A stretch of 64,000 nucleotides of DNA from NCBI GenBank assembly GCA_020975725.1, contig QXJR01000008.1, positions 124,001-188,000 of the forward strand, read 5' to 3'. The stretch's first letter is position 1, and each line of letters starts with the position of its first letter. Origin of the DNA: Picocystis sp. L7. Taxonomy: Eukaryota; Chlorophyta; Picocystophyceae; Picocystales; Picocystaceae. Below, one piece after another: positions 12,619 to 21,889 of the stretch. The position numbers and the translations under genes were made by a program. Below the pieces are notes generated by a model. That model was not told the DNA's origin. It saw only the letters and a list, made by a program, of their open reading frames with translations, and searched no databases.

Positions 12619-13441
12619 TGCACATGGTAGAATTCCTCCTGATTTTAGCTGGCAATGACTGTCAGTAGAGAGCTATGAGGCAGAGTTATCAACTCCCTAT
12701 CACAGTTTCAACCGAGTGTTGAACATTTGTACCGCATGAGAAAGCCGTTTGCGTGTTTGTTCGTGACGTCGTTGCTCTCGTATCGGGAGAGGTGCCTGTT
12801 CGGTTTTGCAGGGAAGGAAAATACCTTCCCTTTGCCGCTCGTGGCCGTTCGTACTGGCCATTTGACGACAAATTCTTCATCCAACGGCTCTCGCAAGTTC
12901 GATGTGTCCTTCGGCATAGTTCCACCACGATTTCGAGACACCTCGACGTCAAGGGTGGCTGGAAATCATGGCGTCTGGGCCGTCTCCATCCGCCGTTTGT
13001 GCGTCCCTTCCCACTTCCTAGTTTCGCATGGTTCCATCGTCTTCACCTCCATCCCCTTCGTCGTCTTCGTCTTCGATCCATGGACCATCGCACAGGCGCA
13101 CGCGTCTCCTCCATGCGCGTGTGCGATGGTCTGTAGCTCCCACCACCGCGTCCATCTTCGACGGCCTGTGCGGACAGGGGGTGCGTACTGCCGATTTTCC
13201 ACCCAGGCCCCCCTTTGTTGCATATGGGCCATTTGCAACAACCCCCCTGAGAGAAGAACAGAGAGAAAAGACTGCTGCTATTGCAGCTAAAATTCAATGG
13301 AAATCATTCCAACCCTAAGTGCCCCTTCTGGGTTCGGGAGAGAAAGGGGGGGGGAGAGCTCCCTTGTTCGTGCCGAACCGTCCCTTCTCCTCCATCCCAC
13401 GAAGCCGAAGCAGAGAATCGCGATCCACCACGTCGTGCGAC
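12619..13441. other. Intergenic region upstream of RAB1
   Basis: Open frames exist (for example 12727-13290 +), but they have no recognisable domain and overlap each other on both strands. A GGCCCCCCTTT site at 13206-13216 is one base off the TGCCCCCCTTT motif seen upstream of other genes here. A G-rich run lies at about 13345. Probably promoter and 5' UTR of RAB1. Confidence 0.5.
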
Positions 13442-14767
13442 ATGAATCCCGAATAGTGCGTGCTCGACGGGATGGATGGGATCGACGGGATCGAACGTGG
13501 ACACCGTCCCGTCCGCACGTTACGTGGACGTGGAAGGAAGCGAGGGAGGGGGGAAGCACGTGCCTCGGCACACGCGCCACGGACACAGGCGAGGGTTGGA
13601 ACGAAGCACGAAGGAGAGTGGATGGGAGACCGAGACGAACGCGGCGGAAGCGGGATCCGAGGAGGAGAGCAAGGGAAAGGCGAGGAACGAGACGGAACAC
13701 GTGCCGAAGAAAACACCGCGGCTGACGATGGACGACGACGGCGACGACGCGCCTGCTCCTCTTCTCCTTCCATTCCTCCCACTTCCGTGCGGACGAAACG
13801 CACGCGCACGCTTCGGAAACCGCGACGAAGCGATTACCTGTTCAAGCTGCTCCTGATCGGTGCGCGAGGACATGGCGAAACGAAGGGAAACCGGCGCCGC
13901 GGACGCGATCGAAGAACCGCGCACGAGACGAAACGAACGAAGAAAAAAAGAAACGAGGTGCGAGGACGAAAGAGAGACGAAGGTTGGACTGACGCGTGCG
14001 GATCCCAACGCAGGCGATTCTGGCGTGGGAAAGTCGTGCCTGCTCCTGAGGTTCGCGGTGCGTGCGCGTTTCGCGTGGAAGCAGGAACCCAAGGGAAGGT
14101 CGGCTCGAAAGAAAAAGCGCGTGCTGACGAAGGGAGGTTCGCCCACGGATCGATCCAGGACGACACCTACACCGAAAGCTACATCAGCACCATCGGCGTG
14201 GACTTCAAAATCCGCACCGTGGACCTCGACGGTAAAGTCATCAAACTGCAAATTGTGCGTCGTGGGAACGTCGAGACCAACACGTGGGACGCGCGTGCGA
14301 TGGATGGAGCTGACCCCCAACGTGAATTGTGGTGCCTGCAGTGGGATACAGCTGGGCAAGAACGCTTCCGCACGATTACGAGCTCGTATTATCGGGGTGC
14401 ACACGGCATCATCGTCGTGTACGACGTGACCGATCAAGAAAGCTTCAACAATGTGAAGCAATGGCTCAACGAGATCGATCGTTATGCCAACGAAAACGTG
14501 AATAAGCTGCTGGTCGGGAACAAAAGCGATCTCTCCGACAAAAAAGTGGTGGACACCCAAACCGCAAAGGCCTTCGCCGACGAAATTGGCATACCCTTCC
14601 TGGAAACGTCCGCGAAGAACGCCACCAACGTCGAACAAGCGTTCATGACCATGGCCGCCGAGATCAAAAACAGGATGGCCAGCCAACCCGTGGTGAACTC
14701 GGGTGCGAACACGGTGAGACCAGGAGAGGGCAGAGCGATCAACCCCAACAAGAGCGGCTGCTGTTAA
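13442..14767 (+). CDS. RAB1: Rab1/RabD-family small GTPase, 5 exons
   Basis: Rab1 GTPases govern ER-to-Golgi vesicle traffic. The reading frame becomes a canonical 202-residue Rab1 only after splicing 13442-13455, 13831-13859, 14014-14057, 14159-14254 and 14342-14767. The first exon is 14 nt and encodes MNPEY, the classical Rab1 start. Visible motifs are the P-loop GDSGVGKS, the effector-region threonine in [11 protein letters not shown], the G3 box WDTAGQE, the G4 box GNKSD, the G5 box ETSAK, and a C-terminal CC for double geranylgeranylation. All four introns start GTGCG and lie in the first third of the coding sequence. An unspliced reading of 435 codons over this interval is an artefact of GC-rich, stop-poor introns. 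The gene converges on the photolyase-like gene with about 145 bp between stops. Confidence 0.95.
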
Positions 14768-14911
14768 GTTGCCCGGAGAACTATAAACCCTTCCATTCTA
14801 TTGTTCGAAACATATGTCAACGAGAGGGTCGCAGACGATTCTTGTCGCATGCATGGCGGCGCGGCCCTCCACGGCTGCAGACTGCTTGTGCTCATTGAAT
14901 GCAAATGTGCC

Positions 14912-16558
14912 CTACCATGCTTCCAACGTGTCCAGAAACTTCTTGCTGTCGTGTCGTATCAGTTCCTTCTTCTTCTCGTCGAACTTGTCAAAGGTCCGGA
15001 GTGCCATGCCAATTCTTGGATTCTTCTTCAACTTGTCCCTGTTCCTGTCATAAAAATCCCAGTACAGGTAGTTCAGCGGACAGGCCTTGGGCCCGTTCTT
15101 GGCCTTCACGTCGTACTTGCATCCGGAGCAGTAGTCGGACATGCGATTGATGTACGCACCGCTTGCTGCATACGGCTTCGAGGCCATGATGCCTCCGTCC
15201 GCAAATATGGCCATGCCATGTACATTGGGAAGCTCGACCCACTCGATCGCATCGGCATACACGGCCAAGTACCATTCATTGATCGCGTCGGGATGGACGC
15301 CGGCGATGAGAGCAAAGTTCCCCGTGACCATCAACCTCTGGATGTGGTGCGCATAGGCATTTTCCCGAGTTTCCTTGACCGTCTGCTTCAAGCAGTTGCA
15401 ATCGGTTTTGCTTTCGTCCCAATAGAAAGCAGGCAACGGCCTGTTTGCTTCTAGGTAATTCAGCTGCTTGTACTCAGGCATGTACTTCCAATAGATGCCC
15501 CGCACGTACTCCCTCCATCCCAGTATCTGTCGAATGAAGCCTTCCACTGCATTGAGCGGAGCTTTCTTGTCCTCGTATGCTTCTTCAGCTGCACGGCACA
15601 CTTTCAGTGGATCCAACATTCCCGCGTTGATGTACATCGAAATCAGGCTGTGATACAGCAAGGGCTGACCTTGCTTCATGGCATCTTGGTAGTCGCCAAA
15701 TTTGGGCAGACAGTCTTTTATAAAATGTTGCAATGCCTTCTGGGCGTCCTCTTCAGTGACAGCGTACTGAAAGCCTTCCAATTCACCGAAGTTCTTGGGA
15801 AAGTGATGCCGAACGAGTTCAATCACTTCCTTGGTGATCTCATCCGGTGCAAACGAGAGCCTCTTCGGAGGCACCACACCTGCCGGAAGCGCCTTCCGAT
15901 TGTCGGCATCGAAATTCCACTTCCCACCCTTTGGGTCCCCATGCTTGGTCATCAATATGTTGTATTTCTGCCGCATTTCTCGGTAGAAGAACTCCATCCG
16001 CAGCTGCTTTTTATCTTTGGCCCAGTTCTCGAACTCTTTGCGACTGGCCAAAAACCTATCGTCCTCCCTTATTTCGACGTCCTCGATTCCAATGGATCCC
16101 TTCTGCCATCCTTCCATCTCTTGTTTGAGCCTCCACTCACCTGCTTCTGTAGCAATGAGCTTGGTGGCTCCGAACCTCTCGACTGCCCGCTTCACCTCTC
16201 CTGCGATCGTCCCGGTGTTCCCTGTATCGTCTAACTTGACGTACTCTACGTGAAGGCCTTCACCACGCAAATTCTCCGCGAAATGCCGCATCGCAGCGAA
16301 GAAAAACGCGATTTTCTTGCGGTGATGTGGCACGTATCCAGCTTCGCCACGAACTTCAGCGAGGAGGACGACGTCCTGCGGCTGGGCGTCTCGCAGCGCG
16401 GGTCCCTGTCGCGTCAGTTGGTCACCGAGCACCAGACGGATCGCCATGGATCCCTTGGTGGGCGAAAGGCGCGCTCGTTTGGCACTGCGCTCCATGTTCG
16501 TGCGCGTGGCCGAGACGGCTCGCATGCACATCCACGTCGGTTTGGGTGCCTGTCCCAT
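14912..16558 (-). CDS. Iron-sulfur bacterial-type cryptochrome/photolyase (PhrB, FeS-BCP family)
   Basis: This is a flavoprotein of the FeS bacterial cryptochrome and photolyase family, whose Agrobacterium PhrB repairs (6-4) photoproducts. The core starts at MAIRLVLGDQL (ATG at 16447) and runs 511 residues, the usual family size. The first in-frame ATG is at 16558 and adds 37 Arg/Ser/Thr-rich residues that could be an organelle-targeting sequence, giving 548 residues. The [4Fe-4S] ligands are present: with that numbering C389 (DCNC), C477 and C480 (DYCSGC) and C493 (ACPLN). Their spacing of 88, 3 and 13 equals that of PhrB C350, C438, C441 and C454. The C-terminal FAD-binding helices are intact (GWREYVRG, HHIQRLMV). 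No intron is needed. It is divergent from the CofD-like gene across a long spacer. Confidence 0.9.
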   Translation of the reverse strand: MGQAPKPTWMCMRAVSATRTNMERSAKRARLSPTKGSMAIRLVLGDQLTRQGPALRDAQPQDVVLLAEVRGEAGYVPHHRKKIAFFFAAMRHFAENLRGEGLHVEYVKLDDTGNTGTIAGEVKRAVERFGATKLIATEAGEWRLKQEMEGWQKGSIGIEDVEIREDDRFLASRKEFENWAKDKKQLRMEFFYREMRQKYNILMTKHGDPKGGKWNFDADNRKALPAGVVPPKRLSFAPDEITKEVIELVRHHFPKNFGELEGFQYAVTEEDAQKALQHFIKDCLPKFGDYQDAMKQGQPLLYHSLISMYINAGMLDPLKVCRAAEEAYEDKKAPLNAVEGFIRQILGWREYVRGIYWKYMPEYKQLNYLEANRPLPAFYWDESKTDCNCLKQTVKETRENAYAHHIQRLMVTGNFALIAGVHPDAINEWYLAVYADAIEWVELPNVHGMAIFADGGIMASKPYAASGAYINRMSDYCSGCKYDVKAKNGPKACPLNYLYWDFYDRNRDKLKKNPRIGMALRTFDKFDEKKKELIRHDSKKFLDTLEAW

Positions 16559-18125
16559 CAGTCCCGGACTGTCCCCTTTCTCCTCGCGAATCGAAAGGAA
16601 GCGGATGCAGGTCTGAAAGGGGACGGCTTCGGGTTCGAAAGGGAGACTTAGAATGCGCCACGTGGACCCGCCCTCACGAACGGACAATTGTGAAGAGGTT
16701 GTGAAACATCGAGGGGTTGGATTGCGACCCCCGGAAGCGCGAGCAGTTGGCGCACCAAACGAGGCTCTCGTGCGCTACCGATGGCCTGGACACGTTTTCA
16801 GGACGTCCAGTGCACCAAGGACACCTGAAACGGAGAATCGAGCAGATGCGCAGTTCTCGCGGGGGTCGAATCTAGGACCAATGCTTCAAACCGGGCCAAC
16901 TCCGAGAGAGAAGCTCAGCATGACAAGTCGCTTGGACGTCCCATTCCTCATCGCCCAGGTGCATTGGAGTGACCTTGCATTGCCCGCATGCAGGGAAGCA
17001 TCCAATCAAGCGTCCACGTGGTAAATAGGCCGGCCAAACACACGCAACCGGTCAAACCCTGCCTTCATCGAACGTGTCTGCATGATGGGTCGACAATGGG
17101 CGGGTGCACAACGGCAAACAAGGGCCTGGCCCGCCCCTCCTACGGGAGCTTCGGCACTCCATCCTTTCCCTTGCCATTCTTCCTCCATATGTGCATCCCC
17201 TTCGTTCATCGGTAATTGTGTGAATGGACGAGACCCTCACCACCACCTCCATGACGAGGTGTTGCGAATAGGTTGTAAGTTCACGCTTGTTGTGAGTGTC
17301 TTGCATTGTTGTTACCTTGTGTCCCTGGTCACGTCCTGTTTGCTTCTTTCTCCTGCTCTTCGTACTCCTTTAGGGATGGCATGTGGGAACGAGTGAGCGT
17401 GTGTCTCTTACATTGCCCCTATCTCTATCACGACAAAGTGGGCTTTCTATACTTGCCCACAGTCAACGGTTGGTCAACATTGGTCCACTCACGACCTTAC
17501 ACCGTTCCTCCTTCCTGGGCCGAAGTCGTCCCTTCGTCACCTTTGAGGTCATCATGCGAGCTAGGTGGCACCTTGGTTGCTGAACTTGGTTGAACATGAA
17601 CATGAGGAATATGCCGACCCCAATGGAGAATCCTATCCGATAGGAACCCGACCCATGGGCAACCGAAGGATGGCCATCGAGGAGAAAAAACTCTCCATCC
17701 GGGTCCCGGACGAGCCTCCTTCACAACCGTCTTTTCCCCACGAATCCGGGCCTCGACCTTCCCAAGGGTCCGCTCGTCACAACTGTGTTTCTCGGTCAGG
17801 GAAGGTTCGTGCGGTCCAGTCGGTCGCATTCACGTCTCGGCGCATCCGTCTGTTCGCGCTTGCGCTTCGCAGGAGGACCACACGCCTCTTTTCTCGACGA
17901 AGCACGTCGTAAGGGTCGCGTGGCAGGAGGCACGTGTCGAACAGACGCATGTACGGACCGCCTGCGTCGTGTTCGGGATCCGCGACCGTCGCATCGCCGC
18001 GGAAGGACACCCGACAGGTGCGGTCGAAGCGACGCGGCTGGCCGAGCTGCAACCGACGAAACGGCGGAAGGGAAGGGTTCAGAGGACGAAGGAGGCAAGA
18101 GAAAGGTGGTTTCTGCATTGCTTCC
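16559..18125. other. Long divergent spacer between the photolyase-like and CofD-like genes
   Basis: About 1.5 kb with only short unsupported frames on both strands. From 17.0 to 17.8 kb it is GC-moderate with no repeats or RNA gene that I can recognise. It should hold the promoters of both flanking genes. Confidence 0.5.
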
Positions 18126-19454
18126 ATGGATGCCAAGGCCAGCGCGAACGCCGACGCTGTCTCCACACAAGGCGTCCTGGATTGGACCCAACCCGTGCGC
18201 GCACCGCAAGGAAAGGAAAAGCCGAGCTTGGTGGTGTTTTCTGGTGGCACGGCCTTCAACAGCGTGGCAGAACACCTCTCCAACTACACAACGAGGGTTT
18301 CGCACGTGCTCCCCGTCTCGGACGACGGAGGAAGCACTGCAGAGATTGTGCGAGTGCTGGGCGGACCGGCGGTGGGAGACATCCGCTCGCGATGCTTGAG
18401 GCTGAGCGACACCGGAAATGCGGAAGCAAGGGCCGTGCGATCCTTGCTTGCACACCGCCTTCCCGAAGAGGACGAGCAAGGGGCCAAGTTCGAGTGGTAC
18501 TCGATCGTGGAAGGCAACCACGAGCTATGGAACGGCATCTCGGAACCTTACAAGCACACCATCCGAGCGTTCCTGGTCCACTTTCATGCCCAGATACTCC
18601 GTCACAGCAGCGAGAGGTTCCGTTTTTCCAACGGTTCGGTGGGAAACTTCTTCTTCGCCGGCGCACGCACCTTCTTTCGAAGCATGGAAGCGGCGATCTT
18701 CATGTATGCCAGGGTCAGTGGGATCCCTCCGGAATCGTACGTGCTGCCTTCGATCCGTGGGGAGGATCGCATCGCGTTGGGGGCGGAGCTGAACGATGGA
18801 ACCATCATAAGGGGCCAGAACGCCATCAGCCATCCGTCCGAGGTGGGTCCAAGCAGTCCTTGCAGCCAGAACCGGGTAAGCAAGGAGTGCTCCTCTCCTT
18901 TGTCCAGCCCGATCTCGCGGATCCTGTACCTGTCTACGGAAGGAGACCATCTCATGCACGAGGTGTTTCCATCGGTGAATCCGAGCGTGGTGGAGCGGCT
19001 GGAGAAGGCGGACGCTGTGGTGTATGGGATGGGGAGCCTGTACACGAGCATCTGCCCGTCCTTGATCTTGCGTGGGGTGGGGGAGGTCGTGTCTCGACGT
19101 GTGGGGATCAGCAAGTTCTTGGTGTTGAACGGTGCTTTGGATCGCGAGACGGAAGGCATGGACGCGGTGGATTTCGTCCTGGCGGTGACCAATGCGTTGA
19201 ACCGTCGCGGTGCGGGGAAGCTGTCTTGTCCGTTGAGCCATCCACCTTCGGCCTACATCACCACTCTGCTGTATCCGAGGGACGGCACCGTCCGCGTGGA
19301 TCCGGACCGCTTGTCCGCCTTGGGCATCCACCACCTGGTCCAAGTGGAAAGCACCCAGGATCCACGTGGTCGGGCCTTGTATTGTCCCAGGGCCTTGGTC
19401 CGGGCCCTCCAGCAGGGCTTGGACGCACCCTCCTCCGGTTCACCATCGAGTTAA
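18126..19454 (+). CDS. CofD/YvcK (UPF0052) family protein
   Basis: This belongs to the superfamily that includes 2-phospho-L-lactate transferase (CofD, coenzyme F420 synthesis) and YvcK/GlmR (gluconeogenesis and cell-wall factor in bacteria). Plants and algae carry a member of unsettled function. From ATG 18126 (MDAKAS) it is 442 residues. Family signatures are [13 protein letters not shown] near residues 36-48, [11 protein letters not shown] soon after, [11 protein letters not shown] near 79-89, [11 protein letters not shown], and the late [14 protein letters not shown] loop. The open frame continues upstream to about 17934 with a GTG, but the ATG at 18126 directly precedes conserved sequence. 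The stop lies 67 bp before the XAP5 start on the same strand, so the two genes are packed tightly. F420 synthesis cannot be inferred from this gene alone. Confidence 0.85.
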   Translation: MDAKASANADAVSTQGVLDWTQPVRAPQGKEKPSLVVFSGGTAFNSVAEHLSNYTTRVSHVLPVSDDGGSTAEIVRVLGGPAVGDIRSRCLRLSDTGNAEARAVRSLLAHRLPEEDEQGAKFEWYSIVEGNHELWNGISEPYKHTIRAFLVHFHAQILRHSSERFRFSNGSVGNFFFAGARTFFRSMEAAIFMYARVSGIPPESYVLPSIRGEDRIALGAELNDGTIIRGQNAISHPSEVGPSSPCSQNRVSKECSSPLSSPISRILYLSTEGDHLMHEVFPSVNPSVVERLEKADAVVYGMGSLYTSICPSLILRGVGEVVSRRVGISKFLVLNGALDRETEGMDAVDFVLAVTNALNRRGAGKLSCPLSHPPSAYITTLLYPRDGTVRVDPDRLSALGIHHLVQVESTQDPRGRALYCPRALVRALQQGLDAPSSGSPSS

Positions 19455-19521
19455 CCTCGAAGCCGACGTGCTGGAACGGCCATTTCGATCGCGCTTCGGA
19501 TCGCGCCTGCCTTCGCGGGCC

Positions 19522-20505
19522 ATGCGCGGTCGCGAGGCGCATCGCGTGCGCACGTTGGAGCGCGTGAGGCAGCAGCAGAGGGCCCTGTACGAGTCCCGCG
19601 CGCGGGAGGCCGAGGAGGCGGCCGGACAGCAGGCGTTGCGGGAGTTCGGCGCCGGACGTGCGGATGCGCTGGAAGCGGCGTTCAAGGAGGAGACCACCGG
19701 ATTGGTGACGCGAGAGGAGTTCTCCCAGCGACGTGCCACGCTCGAGAAACGCGTGCTGGTGGAAGAGGAGCGTCGGAAGCGGGCGCTGGAGGAGGAGGAG
19801 GAGCGGAAGGCCGAAGAGAGGCGGAAGAAACGCGCCAAGCTGCAGGCCAAAGCCACGCTCTCCTTCGCCGACGAAGGCGCGGACGAAGACGAGGCGTGTT
19901 CGGACGAAGGCGCGCGTGCGGGCGCCAAGGGGGGAGGCAAGCTCGTGGCGAAGGATCCGCTGGCCGACACGGACTTCCTGCCGGACAAGGAGCGCGAGAG
20001 GAAGGAAGAGGAGCTGCGTGCGAAGCTCAAGGAAGAATGGTTGCAGGAACAGGAGCGCATCAAGGAAGAACCGCTGGAAGTCACGTACAGCTACTGGGAC
20101 GGGAGCGGACACCGTCGCAAGGCAGAGATCAAGAAAGGGGACACCATCGGCGATTTTTTGAAGGTGGTCCGCAAGCAGCTCGCACCGGAGTTTCGCGAGC
20201 TACGCACCACCGACACGTCCGGCATGATGTACATCAAGGAAGACCTCATCATCCCTCAGCACTACACGTTTTACGAGCTCATCGCCAGCAAGGCACGTGG
20301 CAAGAGCGGACCGCTGTTCCACTTCGACGTCCGAGACGACATTCGTCTGTTGAACGACGCCACGGTGGAGAAGGAGGAGGCGCACGCCGGCAAGGTGGTG
20401 GAGAAGCATTGGTACGAACGCAACAAGCACATCTTTCCTGCTTCGCGATGGGAGACCTACGATCCAACCAAATCGTTCGACAAGTACACCATCCACGGGG
20501 ATTGA
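19522..20505 (+). CDS. XAP5: XAP5/FAM50 nuclear protein (plant XCT)
   Basis: XAP5 proteins (human FAM50A/B, Arabidopsis XAP5 CIRCADIAN TIMEKEEPER) are nuclear, associate with the spliceosome and affect small-RNA and clock functions. The predicted 327 residues match the 339 of FAM50A. There is an N-terminal Arg/Glu coiled coil (about 1-125), an acidic linker, then the conserved XAP5 domain with [51 protein letters not shown] and the C-terminal [15 protein letters not shown] followed by [10 protein letters not shown]. The start ATG at 19522 gives MRGREAH. The frame is open further upstream, but that part overlaps the preceding CofD-like gene. Single exon. It converges on RPL15. Confidence 0.95.
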   Translation: MRGREAHRVRTLERVRQQQRALYESRAREAEEAAGQQALREFGAGRADALEAAFKEETTGLVTREEFSQRRATLEKRVLVEEERRKRALEEEEERKAEERRKKRAKLQAKATLSFADEGADEDEACSDEGARAGAKGGGKLVAKDPLADTDFLPDKERERKEEELRAKLKEEWLQEQERIKEEPLEVTYSYWDGSGHRRKAEIKKGDTIGDFLKVVRKQLAPEFRELRTTDTSGMMYIKEDLIIPQHYTFYELIASKARGKSGPLFHFDVRDDIRLLNDATVEKEEAHAGKVVEKHWYERNKHIFPASRWETYDPTKSFDKYTIHGD

Positions 20506-20840
20506 TGGTCGACGGAAGACGAAGCGACAACAGGTGCTGCCTGTTGTCGTCGTCGTCGTCGTCGTCGTCGTCGTTGTTGTTGTTGATGGACGTGGACGTG
20601 GACGTGGACGATTCCCGACCTGGACCAGGTACGAGAACGTCGCCGACGTCCCACTTGCAAAGCAGAACTTGATCACGCACCTCGCCTTCTCTGCACGCGA
20701 TCCGCGTCCTTCCCACACCGGAATCGGTCTCGTGCGCTTGGTTCCTCGAGTTCCTGGTTACGTCTTCGACGTGGGCGTGGCATGGAATGCGCGTCTGCAT
20801 CGGATTACAACGGCATTCGCGCTCCAGGCTACGTCTGGGA
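20506..20840. repeat. Convergent 3' spacer with a trinucleotide microsatellite
   Basis: The 335 bp between the XAP5 and RPL15 stops hold a (gtc)n tract passing into (gtt)n at about 20545-20584 and a short ggacgt hexamer run at about 20588-20610. No gene is seen. It must carry both 3' UTRs. Confidence 0.8.
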
Positions 20841-21523
20841 TCAGCGGTACCTTCGCAACGACATGGTGTTGTTGTTCTTCCAGACCGCGCGCCTGGACGG
20901 TCGGATCTTGCTGGCCAGGTGTCCTTTCTTGCGCAGGCCGCGATGTTTGCGTCCTGCGGAGGTGAGTCCACGCAGTTCGCGATGCTTCATGGTGGGTGCG
21001 CAGATCCAGTTGAGACGTGCATCCTTCTTCACCGCCGTGTGGGACGGATCCACCATGATCACTTCGTAGAACTTGTACGTGGAATCCTCGTTCACCCAGT
21101 AGGAGTTGAGGACACGCAGGCCGCCACAGCGACGTCCAGCACGTTCCTCGGCCACGCTGCGCAGGTTCCGTGCGAACTTGAGCTGCGTGACGCCTTGATG
21201 CACGGGCTTGCCATACACTTGTCCTTTGTTCACCGGACGCTTGCGGCCGCCACGACGCACGCGCACGCGGTACACCACGATGCCTTGCTTGGCTTTGTAT
21301 CCCAGCCGACGGGCCTTGTCGGGACGGGAGGGACGCGTCACGCGCACGATCGAAGGCAGCTGGCGGTACTCCCAGCAGCGCACGCGAAGCAGGAAGCGCA
21401 GCACGTCGCTCTGCTTCTTCCGCCACAGCTCTTCCACGTACTGCACCCGACCTTTCGTCAGCCGTCCGTCCGTCCTCGCGTGCGTCCTTCCTTCGTCCTT
21501 CCACGCACCTTGTAGGCTCCCAT
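20841..21523 (-). CDS. RPL15: 60S ribosomal protein L15 (eL15), 2 exons
   Basis: Structural protein of the cytosolic large ribosomal subunit. Exon 1 (21523-21509) encodes only MGAYK. A 68-bp intron (21508-21441) follows, with donor GTGCGTGG, a ggctgacgaaag branch-like motif and acceptor gggtgcag. Exon 2 (21440-20841) encodes [16 protein letters not shown] through the C-terminal SLRRYR and stop. The spliced protein is 204 residues, exactly the eukaryotic L15 length, with the conserved [12 protein letters not shown] block. The intron after codon 5 is typical of ribosomal-protein genes in intron-poor genomes. Confidence 0.97.
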
Positions 21524-21889
21524 GGCGCTCCGAAACGCGACCAGCAGCCGATCGATCGAGCGCACGCGCCTGGGAATGTGGCGCGATGTGGGACGAATGC
21601 CGTGTTCGTGGACGCCCTTCACAACCCTCTCTCTCTCTCTCTCTCTCAGCTTCCCTCAGGTAGGGTCCCTGGAGGGGTTGGGTGGCGGCGGCGGAGAAGG
21701 ACCGCATGGACCGCGGGGAACGGACGGTCCCCGCGGTCCATGGGGGGAGGGGGTCCTCCGCGGGACGCGGGGAGGCGGGGCGGGAGGGGCCAGCGGGGGA
21801 GGGGGGGAGGGGAGGGGAAAGGGGAGGGACGCGCAGAGGAAGGAAGGGACGGGTTCGTGCCACGGTGTACACAGGAAGGAGGAAAGTCC
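21524..21889. other. Spacer 5' of RPL15 with CT microsatellite and G-rich tract
   Basis: Contains (ct)n at about 21627-21648 and a strongly G-rich stretch from about 21665 to 21850 on the + strand (pyrimidine-rich on the RPL15-sense strand). Pyrimidine-rich promoters and 5' ends are usual for ribosomal-protein genes, so this probably includes the RPL15 promoter and the 3' UTR of the helicase. Confidence 0.6.

Noticed and set aside
12727-13290. 187-codon + strand frame upstream of RAB1
   Set aside because: It overlaps equally long frames on both strands, has no domain and no splice support, and lies where the RAB1 promoter is expected.
13460-14166. Arg-rich frame upstream of and through the RAB1 5' half
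   Set aside because: It is intron read-through. Removing GTGCG...AG introns restores an exact Rab1 protein.
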